A stretch of 56,907 nt of DNA from a virus: IMG/VR virus record IMGVR_UViG_3300046458_000144, positions 1-56,907 of that record. One strand, written 5' to 3'. Below are positions 15,414 through 21,190 of this stretch, in pieces; position 1 is the first letter of the stretch; each line of letters starts with the position of its first letter. The notes beneath the pieces were generated by a model. It was not told the DNA's origin. It saw only the letters and a program-made list of their open reading frames with translations, and made no database searches. Both the position numbers and the translations under genes were made by a program.

Positions 15414-15425
15414 TGTTAAAGAGCG
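15414..15425 (-). promoter_or_regulatory. rRNA-type boxA antitermination sequence
   Basis: On the minus strand the sequence CGCTCTTTAACA matches the boxA of bacterial rRNA leaders and contains the phage boxA core. It lies about 45 bases after the expected leftward start point, behind a GGGGC/GCCCC hairpin (15429-15444) and ahead of two perfect hairpins. NusB/NusE binding to boxA is established for rRNA and lambdoid leaders; the function here is inferred. Confidence 0.65.
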
Positions 15426-15477
15426 GGCGGGGCCTTTCAGCCCCTGTCGCGGCTTCATGTGTCGTCGCGATGGGTGA

Positions 15478-15506
15478 ACTATCACGTATCGTGTTTATCG
15501 TGTCAA
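15478..15506 (-). promoter_or_regulatory. Leftward early promoter (PL) with repressor operator
   Basis: Minus-strand -35 TTGACA (15501-15506), 17-base spacer, -10 GATAGT (15478-15483). The spacer and -10 are covered by AACACGATACGTGAT (15481-15495), which matches 13 of 15 bases of the operator in the rightward promoter. A second palindrome, TCGTGT-CA-ACACGA, lies at 15498-15511 over the -35. Repression by the CI-like protein is inferred. Confidence 0.75.
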
Positions 15507-15642
15507 CACGAGATGTGATTTATTTATCGAATAAAACACGCTTCCGTGATTGAGCTTCAATTCGTGCCGAGGGGATTTACGCGAGAGAGGGTGTCCGTTA
15601 TCCTCCGCAAAAACTGGATGGATATACAGCAAAGGGGGATCT

Positions 15643-15957
15643 ATGGGCATGGCGCAGATGGCGGCGAAACCAGCAATACGAGTTGAGATGTCCGGGGTAG
15701 AGCGCTTGAGCTTGCGCGTGTCAGAAATGATCAATCACCCAGTCGCGCAGGTTCAGCGCTGGGTGACGATTCACCGCCTGGATACAGATGGGGATCGGGA
15801 GTGGGAGGAGGTGATGGGAGTTTTATCCGCTACGGACGAGCTGGATTTAACGTTCGAGGATGATGGTGCCGTGACGGTGAGGTGGGAGCCGGTTGCGGTG
15901 GAAGATCGGCCGAGCGAGGCGGCAGAGGAGAGGGATGAGGAGCCAGCGCCTTTTTGA
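15643..15957 (+). CDS. DUF1654 family protein
   Basis: 104 residues. Residues 18-82 match the Pseudomonas DUF1654 pattern (RLSLRVSEMINHPVAQVQRW, then EWEEVMGVLSATDELDLTFEDDGAVTVRW). The family occurs in phages and chromosomes of pseudomonads; its function is unknown. The start at MGMAQ follows AAAGGGGG. The gene diverges from the leftward operon, so it may be under the same operator region. The acidic tail (85-104) is probably disordered. Confidence 0.85.
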   Translation: MGMAQMAAKPAIRVEMSGVERLSLRVSEMINHPVAQVQRWVTIHRLDTDGDREWEEVMGVLSATDELDLTFEDDGAVTVRWEPVAVEDRPSEAAEERDEEPAPF

Positions 15958-15994
15958 TCGCGCCATCTAGGCCGGAAAAATCAGAGTGGGCGGC

Positions 15995-16000
15995 TATAAT
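15995..16000 (+). promoter_or_regulatory. Possible -10 element before the DUF1652 gene
   Basis: A perfect TATAAT lies 51 bases before the DUF1652 start, enclosed by an inverted GGCCGG/CCGGCC pair. No good -35 stands 17 bases upstream, so the promoter is uncertain. Confidence 0.35.
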
Positions 16001-16050
16001 TATCCGGCCAGCTGCGGGAAGGCTGAGCAGCACAATTAAGGAGGGTATCA

Positions 16051-16308
16051 ATGATTTCTCATCTCGAATTGCGGCACATCGTCGAGACGGCATTCTTACC
16101 AAAAAAATGCATCTGCACTATAGAGCCGGCCGGATCGATGACGATTCAGATCTTTGATCAAAACTCTGACATGGAGGAGTTGACGGTTACAGGAATAGAT
16201 TCTTCTCGCCTTGTTTCAAGCCGTGCGATCGCCGCGCTTATAGGCGAAATCAAAGAAGAGGCGAGAATTGGCCATATCAGGGCAACGGCGCGCCGACGCC
16301 AGGCATGA
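16051..16308 (+). CDS. DUF1652 family protein
   Basis: 85 residues, matching the Pseudomonas DUF1652 family along most of its length (LRHIVETAFLPKKCICTIEP, then SMTIQIFDQ and ELTVTGIDSSRLVSSRAIAALIGEI). The family is small, mostly chromosomal in pseudomonads and uncharacterised. AAGGAGGG precedes the ATG. Its presence between repressor and left operon suggests host-derived lysogenic cargo. Confidence 0.85.
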   Translation: MISHLELRHIVETAFLPKKCICTIEPAGSMTIQIFDQNSDMEELTVTGIDSSRLVSSRAIAALIGEIKEEARIGHIRATARRRQA

Positions 16309-16386
16309 TGCGCCTGGACGGATAGCGAACTGGGCCGAAAGGATAGGGCGATCCTAATTGTGGGCAACAGAAGGCGTCTTCGGCAG

Positions 16387-16596
16387 CTATCTGGGCTGCA
16401 TTAGCGCTCCAACACAGGCTCCAATGACGGATTGGCTTCGCTCGACGGTCTGCAGGCGATCCCGAACTGCTATGGCTACCGGTGAATGACCGTTGTCTTC
16501 GGCCCAGGCTGCCAGATGCTGCAAAGCATCAGCAATGGCAGCTTGGTTTCGGAGCAGGGCATTGAGTAAAGTCGGTGTTACCTCAGTTCTGTCCAT
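16387..16596 (-). CDS. Small hypothetical protein, 69 residues
   Basis: Helical protein (TLLNALLRNQAAIADALQHLAAWAEDNG) with AGGAG before the ATG. No membrane segment. It may be part of the immunity-region cargo. No family recognised. Confidence 0.6.
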   Translation of the reverse strand: MDRTEVTPTLLNALLRNQAAIADALQHLAAWAEDNGHSPVAIAVRDRLQTVERSQSVIGACVGALMQPR

Positions 16597-16683
16597 GGCC
16601 GCGCTCCTGATATTGAAATGGCAGCATAGATCAGGCGCAGGAAAGTGAGGGGGCTGTGGAATAAAGGCGACGAACAGCAGGCA

Positions 16684-16718
16684 AAAAGAAAAGCCCGTGA
16701 TGGGGAGTCAACGGGCTT
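16684..16718 (-). terminator. Terminator of the DUF2388 gene
   Basis: AAGCCCGT pairs with ACGGGCTT around a 12-base loop; on the minus strand a T-rich run follows. It lies downstream of the leftward DUF2388 gene. Confidence 0.75.
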
Positions 16719-16778
16719 AAACACACTAGGAGCTGTGATGACCATACGGGACAGTGCGTGAAAAAAGCGTGAATGCGC

Positions 16779-17105
16779 TCAGTGCGAAGTCGCGATTGCC
16801 TGGGCCAGTTGTATGTCCGACATAAGTGGCGGGCTGTAGGTCTCGCGATAGTAGCGAGCCGCCTGCTCAAACTGAGCACCACGAATTTCACCGTCTGAAC
16901 CTATGAAAGCAAGGGCATCAGCTTTGGCCAAGCCAAAATATTTGTTGGGATGAGACGTGACATCGGTGGCTGCAGAGCTGAAGAAAGTCGGTCCACTAGT
17001 AGTCCGAACCATCGCACGATCAATGGGGTTATCAATCTGACCTGCCGCCGCCTGGGTACTACCCAACGCAAGCAATGCGATTGCCAAAATTTTCAAAGCT
17101 GCCAT
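16779..17105 (-). CDS. DUF2388 family exported protein
   Basis: 108 residues. An N-terminal signal peptide (about 1-21, hydrophobic LKILAIALLALGS then AAAG) is followed by the DUF2388 pattern (SSAATDVTSHPNKYFGLAKAD, then FIGSDGEIRGAQFEQAARYY and DIQLAQAI). The family is largely confined to pseudomonads, exported and of unknown role. Flanked by terminators on both sides, so it is an independent leftward unit: a lysogenic conversion candidate. Confidence 0.85.
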   Translation of the reverse strand: MAALKILAIALLALGSTQAAAGQIDNPIDRAMVRTTSGPTFFSSAATDVTSHPNKYFGLAKADALAFIGSDGEIRGAQFEQAARYYRETYSPPLMSDIQLAQAIATSH

Positions 17106-17175
17106 TCCCTGCTGATTCCCTCACGCTTAACTAGTGCGCATGACGATAGCAGAAGTGGTTCAAGCATAAAACGAG

Positions 17176-17198
17176 AAGCCCGGCGCCTGGCCGGGCTT
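17176..17198 (-). terminator. Terminator of the P63C gene
   Basis: AAGCCCGG pairs with CCGGGCTT across a seven-base loop just after the P63C stop; a modest T-rich stretch follows on the minus strand. Confidence 0.7.
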
Positions 17199-17201
17199 AG
17201 A

Positions 17202-18185
17202 TTACGGTTTGAACAAGTCAGGTTGATCGCCGAATAGCTTGTCTACGAAGTCTTCGTATTGCTCTTTAGTGGAGGAAATCCGCGCAATACCTAGCAACTG
17301 GCCGAGTTGTTGCCTGAGGGCCTTTACACCAACGTCAGATAGGAATTGATGAAGCTTCTTATGACGCTCATCACTACTGGCTCGCTGAGCTTGAGTTAAC
17401 TCAAGGATTCGTCCACTACTTTTCGCTAGCGGCTTGTACACCTGATTGATAGTTAGGTGCATGAATTTCCAGGGCTTATTGCGTTCCGGTTTCGGCAATT
17501 CATAGAGACGATACCACTCAGCATAAAGCTGATCCGGAAACTCCTTCTCGTATTCGCGAGCCTCTTCGCGTACGAAGAATTTGAATGCCGCTACTACCTC
17601 TTCCCTAGTGGCGTCGTAGCCAGAGAGCGCATACACAAGGCCTGTGATGCCCGCCTTTGCAGAGGCGTTTAGGATTACGTGAGCTTGCTTGGCGATATTG
17701 AGCTGACTGGAAAGTAATTTTCCGTCCCGCTCGGCGTCAATTATGGCTTTGCAGACATCAATCAAAATAGTAACGTCATACCCGTTTACGTTGCGAGGCG
17801 GTGCGTTGTGGCCCGCCGACGGGCCTTGAAATACAATGGGTTTATCCAATTTTTCACGCAGTTCTGGCCCAATGTAATTCGATAGCGTTTTACCGCTTAC
17901 GAATCTAGGAAGTCTACTACCTCCCTCACCAAGACCTAGCGCCTCACCCATGCCTCGCTGACTGATAACGGCCGTCTTCTTCTCATCTCCCAGCACGTAG
18001 CATTCAACGTCCAGCCCAAAATCCTCTTTGAAGCTGCCCTTATGAGTTGCCTGAAGCAACGGCTCGGCCTCGACCTCAACTTGCTTGGCTTTCCTAGCCG
18101 GTGCAACTTTGACTGTTTTTGGTGTCGGTGGAGCTACCAGCTCAAGATGAGGAGTGTCGGTATCTGACTGCTTTTTCTTCGCCAT
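17202..18185 (-). CDS. P63C domain protein
   Basis: 327 residues. A basic, Lys/Pro-rich disordered head (1-45) precedes a region with the P63C-type C-terminal domain (YAEWYRLYELPKPERNKPWKFMHLTINQVYKPL, here abbreviated by position: about 225-265) and a helical N-terminal half resembling phage KilA/ANT-type proteins (GMGEALGLGEGGSRLP, FVSGKTLSNYIGPEL). The domain is known from phages and mobile elements, with no settled function. AGGGAAG precedes the ATG. Own terminator, so it is a single-gene leftward unit within the immunity region. Confidence 0.8.
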   Translation of the reverse strand: MAKKKQSDTDTPHLELVAPPTPKTVKVAPARKAKQVEVEAEPLLQATHKGSFKEDFGLDVECYVLGDEKKTAVISQRGMGEALGLGEGGSRLPRFVSGKTLSNYIGPELREKLDKPIVFQGPSAGHNAPPRNVNGYDVTILIDVCKAIIDAERDGKLLSSQLNIAKQAHVILNASAKAGITGLVYALSGYDATREEVVAAFKFFVREEAREYEKEFPDQLYAEWYRLYELPKPERNKPWKFMHLTINQVYKPLAKSSGRILELTQAQRASSDERHKKLHQFLSDVGVKALRQQLGQLLGIARISSTKEQYEDFVDKLFGDQPDLFKP

Positions 18186-18530
18186 ATCTACTTCCCTGAA
18201 TTCGCACAGACGTAATATTTGATTTGCAATGCCGTTCCAGCAGTTCTCCGATACACCTGCTACTCAACTCTTTCCCGCACAATACGCCCATCCCGAACCT
18301 CATCGGCGCACGCCATAGAAGTGGCCCAGAGCTGCCAGCTCAAACGCAGTCACGGAACGAAAAGCATAACGAACCTATGGCTGACAACCCGTTTGCGATT
18401 GGATGGCCCATCCAGACATGTGTCCCAACCGTAACCGAGAAGCATCATCAAGAGTGCAACCAGAACATAGCTCCCTGACTTGCTCCAGAATCCCGCGATC
18501 GCCAATGATCATTCATAGACAGCTCGCGTT
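18186..18530. other. 345-base stretch without an intact gene
   Basis: No intact gene seen. It contains the C-terminal remnant of the paralogous family (18260-18345) and otherwise no recognisable signal; the short rightward frames here lack ribosome binding sites. Confidence 0.6.
18260..18345 (-). pseudogene. C-terminal remnant of the NKP paralogous family
   Basis: The minus strand reads ADEVRDGRIVRERVE and stop, matching the C-terminus of the intact paralogues at 19213 (YADEVRDGRIVRGRSE) and 18926 (YTDEVLEGVIVRASFN). About ten codons further upstream the frame hits a stop and the similarity ends, so only the tail survives. Confidence 0.7.
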
Positions 18531-18830
18531 CTAACCGACCATCAGCTCATGATCGGCCTTAGCATCTGCCAATTCCTTCCTGCGTTCATTACGAAGCTGC
18601 TCCAGCTCTGTTGGTGACCTTGCTATGAGTGTCAGGGCGTAGTCCTCGACCGTCGTGCCTCGCTCCTCAGCAGCGGTAGCAAATGCTGATTTTGCGTATT
18701 CATCACGTCGGGCTTGGATATTTATCCCGCCTGGGTGCACGTGGAAATTCTTCAGATATCGCTGTAGCTCTTCGTTGCGGCTGATGAAAATTGCGATTGC
18801 ACGGTCCATTTGTTCGGTATTGCGGTTCAC
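18531..18830 (-). CDS. Hypothetical protein, 99 residues, GTG start
   Basis: Helical, charged protein with a GTG start preceded by AAGGAG. The centre (RRDEYAKSAFATAAEERGTT) resembles short DNA-binding or toxin-neutralising helices but no family is recognised. It lies between two members of the paralogous family and may share their operon. Confidence 0.6.
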   Translation of the reverse strand: MNRNTEQMDRAIAIFISRNEELQRYLKNFHVHPGGINIQARRDEYAKSAFATAAEERGTTVEDYALTLIARSPTELEQLRNERRKELADAKADHELMVG

Positions 18831-18925
18831 GTCTTCTCTCCTTGAAAGTTAGGACACTCTTATCGGCCGAGCTGCGGCAACGGTTAAGCAGTTCGTCGGC
18901 TCAGGCGCGAGCCTTTCGCGACGCT

Positions 18926-19165
18926 TCAGTTAAAGCTTGCCCGCACGATAACGCCTTCCAAAACCTCGTCTGTATAGATCAAAGCCATATCCTCGATCTC
19001 TCCGAGGTCGCGTGCCATCGCCAACAGCTTGATTGCCTCCCCCTCCATTCCTGCCTCGCTTAGCCGAACCGCCATTCCAAGCATGCTTACAGACATTCTT
19101 TTGAGTTTCGCGGCTGCCATGCTGAGGTCTTGATGCATGTCATGTGAAGGCTTATTGATTCTCAT
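18926..19165 (-). CDS. Small helical protein, member of a local paralogous family
   Basis: 79 residues, GGAG before the ATG. Shares its layout with the gene at 19213: NKP near the start, DL..AA.L in the first helix, and a C-terminal ALI-x3-DEV-x2-G-x-IVR motif. The protein is helical and probably cytoplasmic. Function unknown. Confidence 0.65.
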   Translation of the reverse strand: MRINKPSHDMHQDLSMAAAKLKRMSVSMLGMAVRLSEAGMEGEAIKLLAMARDLGEIEDMALIYTDEVLEGVIVRASFN

Positions 19166-19212
19166 GGATAGCTCCGGCAGTAGAAGAGGGTGGATCTACT
19201 GCTGTGTCGCCT

Positions 19213-19440
19213 TTACTCAGACCTTCCCCGCACTATCCGCCCATCTCGGACCTCATCCGCATACGCGATAAGGGCGTCAATGTGCGTGTGGAGTGCTGCG
19301 ATCTTCACGCCGGCAGCTAACACTGCCGCGTCGCCGCTCTCCCGCGCCTCACGGAATAATTCGTGAGCAACATCGTCCAGGGCAGCAGCGGCGTCTTTCA
19401 GATCACGTCGGAGCTGTAGGTTCGGCTTGTTTAGGGCCAT
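19213..19440 (-). CDS. Small helical protein, member of a local paralogous family
   Basis: 75 residues starting MALNKPNLQLRRD, with GGGAGG before the ATG. It is the best preserved copy of the family also seen at 18926 and as a remnant at 18260. It lies directly downstream of the repressor gene on the same strand and so may be expressed from the lysogen. Confidence 0.65.
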   Translation of the reverse strand: MALNKPNLQLRRDLKDAAAALDDVAHELFREARESGDAAVLAAGVKIAALHTHIDALIAYADEVRDGRIVRGRSE

Positions 19441-19459
19441 GAGTCCTCCCAGTATCAAA

Positions 19460-20296
19460 TCACACCGGCTGCCCATTCCACACATACAGCACGCGAGCCA
19501 GGATGTGGGTATCGTCGACCCGGATATCTTCTGGATCGTGGTGCTTGTTGTCCGAGATCATCTTGAACAGGGTTTTACCTTTCTTCTGGAGCCGCTTCAC
19601 GTAGAGCATCTCATCGTGGGAGAAAAGGTAGATGCCGTCTCCCGTGAACTCCCGGATCGTGACGTCGACCAGGAGAGGGTCGCGGTCCTTGATCGTCGGA
19701 GCCATCGACTGACCCCACCCGGTGATCATCTTGAGGTGGAAGTGTTCTTTGAAGGTGACGCCCATCTCGCGCAGATGCTTGGGGCTGACCCTGATGTCTT
19801 GGAGCATTTCTGGGTATTCGTGCGGGATCTGCCCGCCGCCCATTGCGGCGCGCACGTCATAGTGAGCGATCCACACTTCATCGCCTACTTGGCCGGGTCG
19901 CGAGAAGTCGACAGTGATGACGTTACTAGCAGGGGAAGACTGACCCTCTGCGACCTCAAGTATCTTCCGCTTTTGTTCTGCAGAAAGGCCCCCGGCCTTG
20001 TCGAGCATCTCTTGCAAGAGCTCATTAGTTGATGCGGATCGCCTGACGTCAGTCGGTATCCGCATCTCATCAATGCTGTGTACTCCCTCTTTATGCACGG
20101 GGAGCAGATCCGTAAAGCTGGTGCCGAGCGCCGATGCAATCGTCTGGATATCTGCCAGCGTCGGTTCACGCGTCCCCGACTCGTAGTTGCCTACGCGAGA
20201 CTGCGATTTCCACCCGCACGCATCCGCCAGCTGAGCCTGGGAAATGCCTGCCGCTTTTCTGAAGCGCTTGATGCGCTGACCTAAAGATTCGTTCAT
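19460..20296 (-). CDS. CI-like repressor with S24 peptidase domain
   Basis: Lysogeny repressor of 278 residues. Residues 5-66 form a Cro/CI-type helix-turn-helix (ISQAQLADACGWKSQSRVGNYESG). The C-terminal LexA/S24 domain carries Ser197 (GQSMAP) and Lys234 (LYVKRL), 37 residues apart as in LexA. No Ala-Gly or Cys-Gly dipeptide stands in the expected cleavage region (about 145-165 reads DVRAAMGGG), so self-cleavage on SOS is not certain. It diverges from the Cro-like gene, and both early promoters hold a shared operator. The ATG has a weak ribosome site. Confidence 0.93.
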   Translation of the reverse strand: MNESLGQRIKRFRKAAGISQAQLADACGWKSQSRVGNYESGTREPTLADIQTIASALGTSFTDLLPVHKEGVHSIDEMRIPTDVRRSASTNELLQEMLDKAGGLSAEQKRKILEVAEGQSSPASNVITVDFSRPGQVGDEVWIAHYDVRAAMGGGQIPHEYPEMLQDIRVSPKHLREMGVTFKEHFHLKMITGWGQSMAPTIKDRDPLLVDVTIREFTGDGIYLFSHDEMLYVKRLQKKGKTLFKMISDNKHHDPEDIRVDDTHILARVLYVWNGQPV

Positions 20297-20345
20297 GCGC
20301 GGGATTCAATCACGAAAGGAAACACCCGGCTTTCACTTATTGTGT

Positions 20346-20374
20346 TTGCTATGAACACGATACGTGTTTATCCT
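20346..20374 (+). promoter_or_regulatory. Rightward early promoter (PR)
   Basis: -35 TTGCTA (20346-20351), 17-base spacer, -10 TATCCT (20369-20374), followed at 20385 by AATT-GGAGGAG before the Cro-like start. The operator fills the spacer exactly. Confidence 0.7.
20354..20368. promoter_or_regulatory. Repressor operator in PR
   Basis: AACACG-ATA-CGTGTT, a perfect 15-base palindrome (6-bp arms, 3-base centre) lying between the -35 and -10 of the rightward promoter. A 13 of 15 match lies in the leftward promoter at 15481-15495. Binding by CI or Cro is inferred from position. Confidence 0.75.
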
Positions 20375-20399
20375 GTGATTAATTATGGAGGAGCACCAG

Positions 20400-20624
20400 A
20401 TGAATGAAGTCCGAATGATCCGCGAGAGGGCTGGCGTAACGCAGGCAGCGCTGCGTCGGGCGCTCGGCTGGAATCAGTCCCGCCTGGCGAATTACGAGTC
20501 CGGCCTGAGAAGCCCGGGCCTTAGTGAGGCGCGCCTGATCGTCAGAGCGTTGAACACGCTCGGAGCGAAATGCGCTCTTGACGATGCGTTTCCTCCAGAA
20601 AAACAGCCTTTATCAGCCGCTTAA
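20400..20624 (+). CDS. Cro-like helix-turn-helix regulator
   Basis: 74 residues with a compact Cro/C1-type helix-turn-helix (GVTQAALRRALGWNQSRLANYESG, residues about 11-34). It is the first gene rightward from PR and divergent from the repressor, the classical Cro position. GGAGGAG precedes ATG 20400; an upstream ATG at 20385 is part of that site. It presumably competes with CI at the AACACG operators. Confidence 0.88.
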   Translation: MNEVRMIRERAGVTQAALRRALGWNQSRLANYESGLRSPGLSEARLIVRALNTLGAKCALDDAFPPEKQPLSAA

Positions 20625-20652
20625 ACCAATTCCAATCACGAAGGAGCAGCAC

Positions 20653-20844
20653 ATGTACGACGAACCACGCCATCTGAAGGATCGAGAAATTAAATCTCGG
20701 TACGACGATGAAACCTACGAGGCACTCAAGGCAGTCGCCCGACTTCACAAACTGCAGCTGGCTGTATTCGTGCGCATGTGCGTGGAAGAGAAGCTCGAAA
20801 GCATCGTTGAACAGGATGTTACCGAGAAACAGCATTTGGCCTGA
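20653..20844 (+). CDS. Small protein, possible CII-position regulator, 63 residues
   Basis: Reads MYDEPRHLKDREIKSRYDDE, then two helices. The strand-helix-helix layout (IKSRYDDETYEALKAVARLHKLQLAVFVRM, by position about 14-43) fits a ribbon-helix-helix protein. AAGGAGC precedes the ATG. Position after Cro is that of CII in lambda, but the fold differs. Function inferred only. Confidence 0.65.
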   Translation: MYDEPRHLKDREIKSRYDDETYEALKAVARLHKLQLAVFVRMCVEEKLESIVEQDVTEKQHLA

Positions 20845-20863
20845 AGGCCCTGAAGGAGGCTTT

Positions 20864-21106
20864 GTGCCTGAAACCACGATCTGCCACGGGATCGATGGGC
20901 GCCTCTACGAAAAGCTTGAACGATTGGCAAAGGCCGCAGGCATGTCGCCTGACGAGTACGCCGCGAAGCTTGGAGCAGAACGCTTTTTCGAAAAGACCAG
21001 GCCCAAGGGTGCCGGAAAACTTCGACATCTACCCACAGCAAGGCGCGATCCGCCGCAGGACTTAAAAGGCCCTGAAAAAGGAGGGACTGATGAAGGCTCC
21101 CAATAG
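20864..21106 (+). CDS. Small protein, 80 residues, GTG start
   Basis: GTG at 20864 with an excellent AAGGAGG site. The N-terminal half again has a strand-helix-helix pattern (DGRLYEKLERLAKAAGMSPDEYAAKL), like the gene before it, so the two may be a pair of related small DNA-binding proteins. The C-terminal part is basic and disordered. Confidence 0.65.
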   Translation: MPETTICHGIDGRLYEKLERLAKAAGMSPDEYAAKLGAERFFEKTRPKGAGKLRHLPTARRDPPQDLKGPEKGGTDEGSQ

Positions 21107-21123
21107 CGAAACCCGAATCGCAG

Positions 21124-21158
21124 GCGAAAAAAAACCACCTGGCCGGGTGGTTTTTCGC
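21124..21158. terminator. Bidirectional terminator-like hairpin in the right early operon
   Basis: A long stem (GCGAAAA..ACCACC pairing with GGTGGTTTTTCGC) with T-runs on both strands, between the small regulators and the replication gene. Full operon expression would need antitermination or read-through here. Confidence 0.8.
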
Positions 21159-21190
21159 GTTGCATTTATAACATCTCTGTGAGGCCGATT

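Noticed and set aside
15285-15485. Leftward 66-codon frame starting with GTG over the PL promoter
   Set aside because: Its start lies on the -10 of PL, it has no ribosome site, and the sequence is Arg/Pro-rich noise across the boxA leader.
20573-20581. boxA-like CGCTCTTGA at the end of the Cro-like gene, where lambda has nutR
   Set aside because: Weaker match than the leftward boxA, inside a coding sequence and without a clear hairpin after it. Not enough to call a site.
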